A stretch of DNA of 64,000 bases, taken from contig JACRPC010000006.1 of assembly GCA_016214125.1 (NCBI GenBank), positions 62,001 to 126,000 on the forward strand, read 5' to 3'. A program made the translations under genes and the position numbers. The notes beneath the pieces were generated by a model, which saw only the letters and a program-made list of their open reading frames with translations, was not told where the DNA came from and ran no database searches. Shown here piece after piece: positions 17,433-26,295 of this stretch; positions within the stretch are counted from its first letter, which is position 1; every line of letters begins with the position of its first letter. This DNA comes from Rhodospirillales bacterium. GTDB taxonomy: Bacteria; Pseudomonadota; Alphaproteobacteria; Rhodospirillales; WMHbin7.

Positions 17433-19394
17433 CTAGCGATTTTCCCAGCGGGCCGGCACCAGGAGCCGGGCGCTCTTGCGGCTCCACAGCAGCGCTTCGC
17501 GGGCGAAGCGCACCCGATCGCCGGCGTAATCGAGGGGGTCGAGGATCAGGCGCTGCGGCCGGGCCGCCAGCGCCGGGCGGTCGGCGTCGAAAAAGCGCTC
17601 GAACCATTCGGGCAGGTTGAGCGTGAAATCCCATTCCCGCTTGGCAGGCGCCGTGGGGGCGGGCAGGCGCAGGCGCTGATAGAGCAGCACCTGGGACAGC
17701 TCGGCCGGATCGCAGGTCAGGCCCCGCGCCGCCAGAAGATCGGCGATCTCCCCTTCCAGTTCGGCGAAAACGGACTCGAGATCGATCGAAAGTTCGAGGA
17801 AGGCCGCCTCTTCCTCTTCCCAGTAGAGATCGCCGAAGCCTGCCATCGCCGTGCCGCGCCCGCCGCCGGCCAACAGCGAATCGACCTTGGCCTCGAGCCC
17901 GGCCACCAGTTTGGCCAGGCGGGGCGCTTGGTGGGGTTTGGCGCGGCCCTCGGCCAACCAAGCCGCCAGCGCCCGATAGGGCACGCCCAGCCTGGCGAAC
18001 AGCCATGCCTGAAGGAAGAAGCCGAATTTCAGGCTGTGCAGCAGCATGACCAGCCAGGAAAAGACCAGCATGCGCCGCCAATCGGAAAGCGGCATGCTCG
18101 CGGTCGCCACCAGGATGTCCTCGTACTCGTCGACCCATTCCGGATCGCGCACGCTGCCATGCACCGGGTTGGCGACGATGCGCCGCGTTTGGATGCCGAA
18201 GCGCGCCTGTTCGGCCGGATCGGCCAAATCGGTGTTGGGCAGCACCTGGCAGATGTAAAGATAGAGCTGGTTCTTCAGGCCCGAGGCCAGCACGGTGTCG
18301 ATGCCGTGTTGCCAGCTTTCGGCGGTTTCGCCGGGCAGGCCCAGGATCAATTCCGTGTAGACCGGCACCCCGGCCTCGTTGAAGGCGTGCTGCAGGCGCT
18401 CGGCCACCGCCAGCTTGATGTTGTCGCGCTTGATGTTGGTCTGCACCTGCGGATCGAGGCTTTGATAGCTGATGGTGATGCCCTTCTCGATGCCGTGGGC
18501 GTGCAGAAGGGTGCCGATCTCCAGGATCTTGTCGTTGGTGTTCTTGCCGTAGCAGCTACGGAAGGCCTCGGGGAAGCCGGTGCGCGTCTTGACCGCGACG
18601 ATCTTCTTGGCGATGTCGAGATCGCGCTTGTTCATGCCGAAATTGGAATCGGCGTTGAAGAGATAGCGGATGCGGTGCGCCCCCATCCACTCGATCTCGG
18701 CGAAGGTGCGCTCGAGGCTGGTGTAGCGGTATTTGCGGCTCAAGCCGCCTTTGCCCCAATAGCAGAAGGTGCAGTGGAAGGGGCAGCCGCGGTTGGTTTC
18801 GATGATCGCCTGGAAGGTCATCTCCGGATGGGCCGCCATCAGCGATTCGTAATGACCGCCGAGATAGGGCGAGGGATAGACGTCGAGATCGCGGTTGAAG
18901 GGGCGCTCCTCCTGGCTCACCCGCACCTCGCCCATGGGCGTACGCCAGGCGATTCCCGCTAGGCCCTCGACATCGTGGCCAGCGTCCAGCCGTTCCAGGA
19001 TGTCGGCGAAGGCCTCTTCGCCCTCGCCGCGCACCGCGATATCGAGGAAGGGATGGGCGGCGAAGAAGGCGCGGGGATCGTGCGGCACCTGGGCGCCGCC
19101 CATGACGATGGTGCAGGCGGGAAAGCGCGCCTTGACGGTGCGGGCCACCGCCAGATTGAGCTGTTCGTTCCAAAGCGAGAGCGAAAAGGCGGCGAGGAAA
19201 GGCCGGTCGTGGCGCTCGACGATGCGGCCCGGCCGATCGATGTGGAAGTGATAGGGCATGAAGGCAAAGCCATCTTGAAGCGCCGGGCGGGTTTCGGCAT
19301 AGGCCTGCAGTAGGCCGGAGACCAGCGGCAGATAGGTCGTCTGCCCCATCAGCAAATTGAACTCGTTGAAATAGACCCTGCGCTCGCCGGTCAT
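17433..19394 (-). CDS. B12-binding-domain radical SAM protein (653 aa)
   Basis: The N-terminal 150 residues form a Rossmann-like cobalamin-binding type domain (TIVMGGAQVPHDPRAFFAAHPFLDIAVRGEGEEA). The radical SAM core follows, with the CxxxCxxC iron-sulfur motif CPFHCTFC near residue 210 and LILGLPGET near residue 355. About 190 further residues contain a hydrophobic LLHSLKFGFFLQAWLFARLG stretch and an acidic EEEEAAFLELSIDLES segment. Such enzymes catalyse C-methylation or rearrangement chemistry; the substrate is unknown. Last gene of the run that includes glycosyltransferases, six bases after the methyltransferase-like gene. Confidence 0.85.
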   Translation of the reverse strand: MTGERRVYFNEFNLLMGQTTYLPLVSGLLQAYAETRPALQDGFAFMPYHFHIDRPGRIVERHDRPFLAAFSLSLWNEQLNLAVARTVKARFPACTIVMGGAQVPHDPRAFFAAHPFLDIAVRGEGEEAFADILERLDAGHDVEGLAGIAWRTPMGEVRVSQEERPFNRDLDVYPSPYLGGHYESLMAAHPEMTFQAIIETNRGCPFHCTFCYWGKGGLSRKYRYTSLERTFAEIEWMGAHRIRYLFNADSNFGMNKRDLDIAKKIVAVKTRTGFPEAFRSCYGKNTNDKILEIGTLLHAHGIEKGITISYQSLDPQVQTNIKRDNIKLAVAERLQHAFNEAGVPVYTELILGLPGETAESWQHGIDTVLASGLKNQLYLYICQVLPNTDLADPAEQARFGIQTRRIVANPVHGSVRDPEWVDEYEDILVATASMPLSDWRRMLVFSWLVMLLHSLKFGFFLQAWLFARLGVPYRALAAWLAEGRAKPHQAPRLAKLVAGLEAKVDSLLAGGGRGTAMAGFGDLYWEEEEAAFLELSIDLESVFAELEGEIADLLAARGLTCDPAELSQVLLYQRLRLPAPTAPAKREWDFTLNLPEWFERFFDADRPALAARPQRLILDPLDYAGDRVRFAREALLWSRKSARLLVPARWENR

Positions 19395-19400
19395 GACCGT

Positions 19401-20336
19401 TTAGCCCAGGGGTCGCCAGGCGACATGGCTGTGGCCGTCATGGAACAGGCTGCCATAGGTGCGTCGGCGATCGAGGATTTCCAATTTGCCCTGACCGGCC
19501 AGCTCGTCCAGCCGGGTGATCCAGCCGAAAAGGTAGTTGCGCTTGCGGTCGTAGCGCAGCGCCAGGGCGTCGGTGAGGCGATCGGGATCGTAAAGCTCGT
19601 TGAAGCTGTCGACATTGACGACGATGGCGGGCCGCTGGGCGAGCAGAAAATCGAGGAAGGGGCCGAAGCCCGTGCCCAATTGTTCGAGCGAGCCGATGGT
19701 GATCACGCCGGCGCCCGGCGCCAGCCGCAGCAGGGGATCGGGGTGGAAGAGATCGAACACCCGGCCCTGGATGGCGAAGCCGTGATGGGTGGCAAGATCG
19801 GCGATGATGTCGCGGCTGGCCTTGGCCCAGTCGTAGCCGAACAGCGGCCGGCCGGGATAAAGCCTTGCCGCCGGCACCAGATTCTGCGCCGTGCCGCAGC
19901 CGAACTCGTGGATTTCCGAGACCTCGGCGAAGAAGCGGGCGTAAAGCCAGGTGACGAGCAGGCGGATGTAATCGACATCGAAACGCTCGGAGAGCGGCTG
20001 AATGTAGTCGCCCAGCATGCGCACCGGCTCGCCCCTGCGCACGAATTTGGGCACCAAAGCGGCCAGATCGTAACCCGAGGCGCGGAAGGCGTCGCGGTTC
20101 TCGCTCCAGCCCTCTTCCCAGCGCGCCTGACGATGCGCGCCGGCCGCTTCGAGATCGCGTTCAAGCTCGCGCAGCGCCCGCAGCAGGATGGCGTCGCGCG
20201 CCGCACCGATGATTGGGCGGTGGCGCAAATCGCTGGCGGCGAGAAGGGTCCGCACCGAGGCCGGCAGATCGGCGGGCCCGATGCCGAAATGGCCGGCCAG
20301 GGCGGCTTCGTCGTAGGTGGCAATGGGCAAGCTCAT
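19401..20336 (-). CDS. Class I SAM-dependent methyltransferase-like protein
   Basis: 311 residues. The SAM-binding glycine motif is HEFGCGTAQN near residue 147, followed by an acidic strand end LFGYDWAKAS. The later part has VITIGSLEQLGTGFGPFLDFLL, a plausible post-motif region. The N terminus (about 130 residues) is helical and unique. ATG 20336 overlaps the GT61-like gene stop by ATGA. The acceptor is unknown; the setting suggests a sugar or other surface metabolite. Confidence 0.75.
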   Translation of the reverse strand: MSLPIATYDEAALAGHFGIGPADLPASVRTLLAASDLRHRPIIGAARDAILLRALRELERDLEAAGAHRQARWEEGWSENRDAFRASGYDLAALVPKFVRRGEPVRMLGDYIQPLSERFDVDYIRLLVTWLYARFFAEVSEIHEFGCGTAQNLVPAARLYPGRPLFGYDWAKASRDIIADLATHHGFAIQGRVFDLFHPDPLLRLAPGAGVITIGSLEQLGTGFGPFLDFLLAQRPAIVVNVDSFNELYDPDRLTDALALRYDRKRNYLFGWITRLDELAGQGKLEILDRRRTYGSLFHDGHSHVAWRPLG

Positions 20337-21568
20337 CCGTCCTCCCTTTGCCGGGCGCGGGCGCGGGCGGCGATGCCAGCGGCCGGCTTTTCGGCCAGCA
20401 GCAGCGCCTGGTCGATCGCCGCCAAATCATAATGGGCGGGAACGTCGTGGGCGCCAAGCCCGTGCTGGGCGGCGAAGGCCCGCTCGGCCGGACCGACGCG
20501 GCCATAGACCAGAATCATCCGCTCGCGCATCGGGTAATAATAGCGCATCCAACCGATCAGCAAATCGTGACGCCCGACCTCGCCCATCAGCCAATCGGGC
20601 ATCAAATGGAGAAAGGTCGCGTCGGGCGGGGCGAGGACGAAATTGCCCAAGGCGCCGCCGAGCGGCGCGGCGACGATCTTGGCTCGGCCCAGGCGGCGGA
20701 TCAGCGCCGCGACCCCCAGCGTTTCCGGCGCGATCACCGCGAAGCCGCGCGAGGCGAACAGCGCCTCGACCGAGTCCTCGTTGGCGACGCGATGCACCGG
20801 GTGGAAGGTGCGCCGCGAGAGATAGACCCGCTCGGGGGCGTCGGCGTCGGGCGGGCCGGCGGCGGCGCGCAGCACCCGCCCCACCCAGTCGATGCCCAAC
20901 GTCAAGGGCGGGGCCGAAAGGAACGCCAGATCGGCCGCCGGCAGCAAGGCGGCGTCGGTGCCCTGGCGGTCGATCAGCGTGCGTCGGCTTGAATCGAAGC
21001 CCAGAAGATCCAGACATTCAGCCTGGAGGGGATCGAGGTGACCAAGAAGGAGCGGCCGCTCGGCCAATTCGGGAAAGAAATTGCGGACGGCGAGCAGGGG
21101 CAGGATGTCGGCGATCCAGTGGCCCCATTTCGGCGACCCGCCGAGATAAAGATGCGGCGCCGCCAAGGGCGGCAAATTTGCGTAGCCGGACGAATCGAGG
21201 CGGCAGCTCTGGCCGTCGGCGTCGAGCGCCGCGATCAGGCCGCGCCCCAGCAGATGCGCCGCCCAGTGCGGCGGATCGAGCAGCAGATCGTGGTCGGACG
21301 AAACCGGAAGCAAGGTGAGATCGATGCCGTTGGGATAGCGCCAGAGATTGAGGTGGAGCGACACCTGGCGGGCCCACACCGCCCACAGGCCTTTGGCGTA
21401 ACTTTCGCTTTCCAACAGCGCGAGGGTTTGCCAGGCGGGGACGAGCGAATCGGCCTCCAGGCCTTGGGCGGGCGGCGCCAGGGCACAATGACGGCGTCGA
21501 TCGCCCGCTCCTTCGCCGAAATGGGCCAGATCGGTGATGCGCCCGGTTCGGCCGGCTGCGGAACTCAC
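20333..21568 (-). CDS. Glycosyltransferase family 61 (DUF563) protein
   Basis: 411 residues. The family core is visible: YLGGSPKWGHWIADILPLLA near residue 145, a PERVYLSRR segment near residue 245, and KIVAAPLGGALGNFVLAPP near residue 315, the nucleotide-sugar binding part. Family 61 includes xylosyl- and other inverting transferases; bacterial members occur in surface-polysaccharide loci. It overlaps both neighbours by four bases. Cytoplasmic. Donor and acceptor cannot be deduced. Confidence 0.82.
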   Translation of the reverse strand: MSSAAGRTGRITDLAHFGEGAGDRRRHCALAPPAQGLEADSLVPAWQTLALLESESYAKGLWAVWARQVSLHLNLWRYPNGIDLTLLPVSSDHDLLLDPPHWAAHLLGRGLIAALDADGQSCRLDSSGYANLPPLAAPHLYLGGSPKWGHWIADILPLLAVRNFFPELAERPLLLGHLDPLQAECLDLLGFDSSRRTLIDRQGTDAALLPAADLAFLSAPPLTLGIDWVGRVLRAAAGPPDADAPERVYLSRRTFHPVHRVANEDSVEALFASRGFAVIAPETLGVAALIRRLGRAKIVAAPLGGALGNFVLAPPDATFLHLMPDWLMGEVGRHDLLIGWMRYYYPMRERMILVYGRVGPAERAFAAQHGLGAHDVPAHYDLAAIDQALLLAEKPAAGIAARARARQREDG

Positions 21569-22416
21569 GGTCGGAAATCCTTGAGCAGATCGGCCAGGCC
21601 GCTGAAATGGAGGAAATAGGCGTTGTCATAGATCGCCTTCAGGCAGGCGTCGAAAACCAGACGCTGCAGGGCCTGGGCGGCCGCCTCCTGGCCTTGGGCC
21701 AGCACCGGGGCGAAGAGATTGCCGTGCAAGAAGGGATAATGATGGGCGATCTGATCGGACAAAATCAGATTGAAGCGGCAATCGAGCCAATGAGCGTGGC
21801 CGCCGGCGACGATTTCGGCGCTCAAGGGCGCCCATTCGTAATTGGCGAGCTTGCCGCCCTGATCCTCGTAGCCGTCATAGACGGTGCGGAACAGCCGAGC
21901 GTGATGGCGGGGCGAGGCCACCAGCACGCCGGTGTGCATCACCCGCTCGGGCCCCTTGGCGAGGCCGCGGTTGCGGTAGAACAGGTCCGGCGTCGAACTG
22001 TCGAGGAAGGCGGCGCCCATCGCCCGCCAGGCCGCGTACATGCGGGCCAGCACCTCGGCGAAGATTTCCGGCGTCGGCATGGCGTAGGCGTCGACCCCGC
22101 CCACCTTGTCGTCGGGCACCGTTGCACCGACCGCGGGGGCGCGGTCGATATTGAGCACGATGTCGCTGTCGATCCAGACCAGTTGGCGGTAATGGGTCAG
22201 CTCGGGGCGCTCGAAGATCAGGCATTTCTGCCAAGCGGGGGAGCGCGCCTGGGCGCGGGCGCTGTCGTCGAGCGGGCGATCGAAGACCACCAGATCGTAG
22301 TCGTGGCGAGCGGCATAGGCTTGCCAGTTGGCGCGCAGGCGCGATTCGAACAACGCCTGGTAGTCGTCGCCGATCGTCAGGGTGACCAGCGCCCGCTCGC
22401 CCGTCATGCCCGGCAT
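21565..22416 (-). CDS. Glycosyltransferase-like protein with DxD motif
   Basis: 283 residues. RQLVWIDSDIVLN near residue 80 is a classic DxD-type metal and nucleotide-sugar site of GT-A enzymes (galactosyltransferase GT34/GT8-like). The order is then a VGGVDAYAMPTPE loop, HTGVLVASPRHHARLF, and YEWAPLSAEIV. No membrane segment. Placed between radical SAM and GT61 genes, 21 bases after the former. Function inferred from fold pattern only. Confidence 0.7.
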   Translation of the reverse strand: MPGMTGERALVTLTIGDDYQALFESRLRANWQAYAARHDYDLVVFDRPLDDSARAQARSPAWQKCLIFERPELTHYRQLVWIDSDIVLNIDRAPAVGATVPDDKVGGVDAYAMPTPEIFAEVLARMYAAWRAMGAAFLDSSTPDLFYRNRGLAKGPERVMHTGVLVASPRHHARLFRTVYDGYEDQGGKLANYEWAPLSAEIVAGGHAHWLDCRFNLILSDQIAHHYPFLHGNLFAPVLAQGQEAAAQALQRLVFDACLKAIYDNAYFLHFSGLADLLKDFRP

Positions 22417-22437
22417 CCCTGGCGGCGGGCCGTCATC

Positions 22438-23922
22438 TCATTGACCGAGAATCTTGCGCTTGAGCGGCATCGCCACCATGCGGGCGATGTGCTCGATCAC
22501 CGGGGCGCCGAATTTCTCGCGCACCATCGCCAGATAGGGTTGGTGGGTGAAGTAGGTCATCCAGGCCTGGTCGCGGAAACCCAGGATGTCGGCCGAGCTG
22601 CAATAGCGGTTGGAGAGCGGCAGGGTTTCGTAGCCGTGCTGGGAATAATGATGCCATTCGGCCGGCAATTCGCGGCCCTCGGCCTTGGCCTGCTCGTAGA
22701 GCTTGGAACCCGGATAGGCCATCGCCGAATAGAAATTGGCGAATTCGCAATTGAGATCGAGGGCGAGATCGAGGGTTTCTTGCATGCGGGCCAGGGAATC
22801 GTCGGGCAGGCCGAAAACGTAATTGCCGATGATGCGGATGCCCGCCGCCTGCACCCGGCGCACGGCGGCGGTAATGTCGTCGTTGCCGAATTTCTTCTTG
22901 GCGCCGTCGCGGACATGGTCGCTGGCGCTTTCGATGCCCAGGCACAGCCAATGGAAGCCGGCCGCCTTGAGCTTGGCCAAGAGCGCCTCGTCCTCGACGG
23001 TGTCGACCCGGCCATAGGCCCAGATGTTGAGATCGTGGCCGCGTTCGATCAGGCGGTCGCAGATGCCGCCGACATGGCGCTTGTTCAAGACGAACATCTC
23101 GTCGACGATCTTGATGTTCTTGACGCCGTAGCGCTCGACGAGATGGTCGATCTCGGCCACCACCGCGTCGGGGCTCCACATCCGGTAGCCGGGCTTGCCG
23201 AACGGCGCGTTGATGCAGCAGAAGCTGCAGGAATAGGGGCAGCCCAGGCTGGTGTGGATCGAGGCGTAGGGCTGGCGCCGGTCGATATGGGCGAAGCAGT
23301 GCCAATTGTGGGCGCGGTAGCGCTCCATCGGCAGCAGATCCCAAGCCACGCCCGGCATGGCGCGGTCGAGATCGGTCACCAGCGCTTCGGCCGAACCGGG
23401 CGAGCGAATGCGGCCTTCGTCGCGCCACCACAGGCTGGGGACGTTGGAGAAATCCCCAACCCCGGCCTTGATCGCCTCCAGCGTCTTGACTATGGTCACC
23501 GGACCTTCGCGGTCGCAGACGAAATCGATCGCCTCGTCTTGCATGGTGCGCAAGGGCAAAGCGGCCGGATGGGTGCCGGTCATCAGGATCGGCAGGTTGG
23601 GTTTGGCCTCCTTGATGCGGGCTGCGATCTTGCCGGCCGAACTCATGGTGTGGGTGGAGGCCGAGGGCTGAAAGCCGTAAACCGGCAGCACGACCAGCTT
23701 GGGGGCGAAGTCGACGGTTGCCGCCTGGGCGGCCATCTCGGCCGAGGCCATCAGGGCGGGCGCGTCGTAAATGGCGACGCGGGCTCCCTGGGCGCGGGCG
23801 TAGGCGGCGAAGAGGCCGGCGAAGACCGGCGGCTCGACGGCGCCGAATTCGTCGGCCAGATTCTGGTAGACCTGCTTGCGGTCGCCCGGATTGATGAACA
23901 GGATGTCGATTTCTTCGGCCAT
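22438..23922 (-). CDS. B12-binding-domain radical SAM protein (494 aa)
   Basis: An N-terminal cobalamin-type domain (IDILFINPGDRKQVYQNLADE, then PILMTGTHPAALP) is followed by the radical SAM motif CPYSCSFC near residue 216, and then INAPFGKPGYRMWSP and YVFGLPDDS. The pattern is that of the large BchE/MiaB-like radical SAM group, members of which occur in lipid, hopanoid and polysaccharide loci. The length is normal. It precedes the DxD glycosyltransferase and follows the GT2 gene. Substrate unknown. The two radical SAM proteins of this locus share architecture but little sequence. Confidence 0.88.
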   Translation of the reverse strand: MAEEIDILFINPGDRKQVYQNLADEFGAVEPPVFAGLFAAYARAQGARVAIYDAPALMASAEMAAQAATVDFAPKLVVLPVYGFQPSASTHTMSSAGKIAARIKEAKPNLPILMTGTHPAALPLRTMQDEAIDFVCDREGPVTIVKTLEAIKAGVGDFSNVPSLWWRDEGRIRSPGSAEALVTDLDRAMPGVAWDLLPMERYRAHNWHCFAHIDRRQPYASIHTSLGCPYSCSFCCINAPFGKPGYRMWSPDAVVAEIDHLVERYGVKNIKIVDEMFVLNKRHVGGICDRLIERGHDLNIWAYGRVDTVEDEALLAKLKAAGFHWLCLGIESASDHVRDGAKKKFGNDDITAAVRRVQAAGIRIIGNYVFGLPDDSLARMQETLDLALDLNCEFANFYSAMAYPGSKLYEQAKAEGRELPAEWHHYSQHGYETLPLSNRYCSSADILGFRDQAWMTYFTHQPYLAMVREKFGAPVIEHIARMVAMPLKRKILGQ

Positions 23923-23953
23923 GAAGGGATTCTCCCTTATTCTCGGCAGGCGA

Positions 23954-24790
23954 TCAATCGCCCTCCTGAATCAAGATGGTGCGCGGACCGGCTTCGTTGA
24001 AGGGCGGCCCGCTCCAGGGAAGGGCCATTTTGGCGACCAGGCGCTGGCGCCTGGCCTCGTAAAGGGCGGTGACCTCGGGGTAGGCGGCCCGTTCGGCGGG
24101 CGTCATCGAATCGATGGCCTGCGCCGGGTCGGCCTCGAACTTGGCTCGCTGGCGGTCGAAGGCGTTGCCCGGAAAACGGTAATGGCGGACCGTGACCTTG
24201 GGCCGGCGCAACTGGGTGAAGAAGGTCATCAGGAGGCCCGAATAAAGGGCGTCCTCGGCGTGCAGCGCCCGGAAGGGCGGCTCGTCGAAGAAGCCTTCGA
24301 TGAACTCGTGGCAGGCCCGGCGCACCGCCAGATTGATGACGATGCTGTTGGCGATCGATTCCCGCCAGGCCGGATGCAAGGCGCCCGGCGCGTCGATCGC
24401 CACCCCAGTCTTGACGAAGCCGGCTTCGGCCAGCCGATCGAGCCCGTCGGCGCATTCGAGCAGATGGTCGGGCAGAAACTCGTCGTCGCCGTCGAGATAG
24501 AACAGGTACTCGCCGATGGCGGCCCGGGCGCCGGCGTTGCGGGCCGCGCCGGGGCCGAAATTGCCGGGCAGGCTTAACAGGGCCAGATCGGGATGGCGGG
24601 CCGCCCAGTCCCTGGCGATGGCGGCGGTGGCGTCGGTGGAGCCGTCATCGACCACGGCGATGGCGAAATCGCCCGAACCGCGCGCGTCGCGGTAGCGAGC
24701 GATGGCGGCGAACACGCTGGTCAGCGCCCGGACCAGCGTGGCGGCGCAATTGTAGGCCGGGATGACGATGGTGCCCAGCGTGCGCGCCAT
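23954..24790 (-). CDS. Family 2 glycosyltransferase
   Basis: 278 residues. GT-A fold with TIVIPAYNCAATLVRALTSV at the N terminus, DDGSTD near residue 48, and the catalytic-metal motif YLDGDDEFLP near residue 94. The C-terminal part (HYRFPGNAFDRQRAKFEADP) is probably acceptor-specific. Cytoplasmic, inverting type expected. First of the glycan genes, 18 bases after the spermidine synthase stop, suggesting read-through from speDE. Confidence 0.88.
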   Translation of the reverse strand: MARTLGTIVIPAYNCAATLVRALTSVFAAIARYRDARGSGDFAIAVVDDGSTDATAAIARDWAARHPDLALLSLPGNFGPGAARNAGARAAIGEYLFYLDGDDEFLPDHLLECADGLDRLAEAGFVKTGVAIDAPGALHPAWRESIANSIVINLAVRRACHEFIEGFFDEPPFRALHAEDALYSGLLMTFFTQLRRPKVTVRHYRFPGNAFDRQRAKFEADPAQAIDSMTPAERAAYPEVTALYEARRQRLVAKMALPWSGPPFNEAGPRTILIQEGD

Positions 24791-24808
24791 CGCCCGCCTC
24801 CGGCCCGG

Positions 24809-25657
24809 CTAGGCCTGGGCCAAGAGGTCCAGGATGAAGCGGGGCAGGGCGAAGCAGGCGACGTGAATCTCGGGCGTGTAATACTGGGTGGGGAAGGGAT
24901 TGGCCTGGTAGCGCCGGCGGATTTCCTCAACCGGGCGGGCGCGGTGCGCCGGATCGTGGCTGGCCCAGCCCAGCCCCATGAAGCCGCCGACATAGGTGGG
25001 CACGGCGGCGACGAAGAAGGCGCAATCGGCGAAGTGCGGCTTGCGCCGCTTCTGGGTGTAGACCAACTCCTCGCGCTGCATGTAGGGCACGCCGTTCTGG
25101 CAGGTGAGGATGCCGCCCGGCGTCAGGCGCTTGGCGCAGTTCTTGTAGAACTCCTCGGTGAACAGGACTTCGCCGGGACCGACCGGGTCGGTGGAATCGA
25201 TGATGATGACGTCGAATTTGGGCTCGGCGCGGGCCATGTAATCGACGCCGTCGGCGATCACCACCTCGGTGCGCGGATCGTCGAAGGCGCCCTTGGAGAT
25301 GCCGGGCAGGTGTTCCTTGCTCATGGCGACCACGCTGGCGTCGATCTCGACCAGCACCGCCTTCTCGACCGGGTGCTTCAAAACCTCGCGCAGGATGCCG
25401 CCGTCGCCGCCGCCCACCACCAGCACCCGCTTGGCGCGCCCATGCGCCAGCATCGGCACATGGGTGAGCATTTCATGGTAGACGAACTCGTCGCCCTCGG
25501 TGACCTGGACGACGTCGTCGAGCGCCATCACCCGGCCGAAGGTCGGGTTGTCGAAGATCACCAGATGCTGGTGCTCGGTCCGGGCCTCGAAGTAGATCCG
25601 GGTCGATTCGTAGATTTGGCGCCAGTGCGGATAGAGTTTTTCGTGGACCCAGGTCAC
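24809..25657 (-). CDS. speE: Spermidine synthase SpeE
   Basis: 282 residues. Aminopropyltransferase that makes spermidine from putrescine and decarboxylated SAM. Family motifs: YEMLTHVPMLAH-like start (YHEMLTHVPMLAH), GGGDGGILREVLKH for dcSAM binding, DGVDYMA, IIIDSTDPVGPGEVLF with the catalytic aspartate, and the C-terminal PTYVGGFMGLGWAS. The start is GTG 25657, overlapping the speD stop as GTGA. Confidence 0.97.
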   Translation of the reverse strand: MTWVHEKLYPHWRQIYESTRIYFEARTEHQHLVIFDNPTFGRVMALDDVVQVTEGDEFVYHEMLTHVPMLAHGRAKRVLVVGGGDGGILREVLKHPVEKAVLVEIDASVVAMSKEHLPGISKGAFDDPRTEVVIADGVDYMARAEPKFDVIIIDSTDPVGPGEVLFTEEFYKNCAKRLTPGGILTCQNGVPYMQREELVYTQKRRKPHFADCAFFVAAVPTYVGGFMGLGWASHDPAHRARPVEEIRRRYQANPFPTQYYTPEIHVACFALPRFILDLLAQA

Positions 25658-26151
25658 GTGATGGTTCCGCGCTTCTGCTCGTCCAGATCGACCCGTTGCG
25701 GCTTAAAGGCGCGCTTCAAGATCGGAATGGTCTTGAAGGGATCGCACTCGCCGCACATGAAGACGTCGAGCGCCGCGAACGAGCGCTCGGGCCAGGTGTG
25801 GATGCTGATGTGCGATTCCGCCAGCACCAGAACGCCCGAGATCCCGCCGTTGGGCGAGAAATGGTGCAGGTGACAGTGCAGAAGGGTGGCGCCGGAGGCC
25901 TCCGCCGCTTCCTTGAGCGCATCTTCGACGATCTCGAGCTGATCGAGATTCGTGGCGCCCCACAGATCGATCAGCAGATGCGTCCCGGCGAATTTCACGC
26001 CGTCGCGCTCGATGAAGTAGTCCTTGCCGTTGTCGACCACGGGCCAGAGCTTGCGCTCCTCGCCCGCCGGCTCGGTCTCGCGTGTGCCTTGGGTAGTCCT
26101 CGGAAAAGCCCCCGAGTTCATCCCCAGTTGGGCCAGAACGACTTTCGACAT
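25654..26151 (-). CDS. speD: S-adenosylmethionine decarboxylase proenzyme SpeD
   Basis: 165 residues from ATG 26151. A class 1B bacterial pyruvoyl enzyme: self-cleavage occurs before the serine of AESHISIHTWPE, generating the pyruvoyl group; the conserved cysteine lies in FMCGECDPF. It supplies decarboxylated SAM to SpeE. The first 45 residues extend beyond the compact core, a common alphaproteobacterial feature. The upstream 140 bases hold a T-rich stretch and a GGGGG/CCCCC hairpin on the coding strand. Confidence 0.95.
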   Translation of the reverse strand: MSKVVLAQLGMNSGAFPRTTQGTRETEPAGEERKLWPVVDNGKDYFIERDGVKFAGTHLLIDLWGATNLDQLEIVEDALKEAAEASGATLLHCHLHHFSPNGGISGVLVLAESHISIHTWPERSFAALDVFMCGECDPFKTIPILKRAFKPQRVDLDEQKRGTIT

Positions 26152-26295
26152 CGCCCCACTCCTAACCAGTAGATGGACCAACGAAATTTGGGGGCTTATC
26201 CATGATTTAACCCCCCAGAGCAAGAAAAAAACGCACCCGGGTAAAAAAAATCCCGACCGACTCGCCGAGGGCGGGGTCAGGACGTTGATTCCCAA

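Noticed and set aside
21607-24000. A 797-codon open frame opposite the glycosyltransferase and radical SAM genes
   Set aside because: It spans three well-supported genes on the other strand and has shadow composition.
26189-26217. Possible riboswitch or attenuator in the speD leader
   Set aside because: A GGGGG/CCCCC hairpin exists on the coding strand about 40 bases before speD, but it matches no riboswitch class I know and lacks a terminator T-run.
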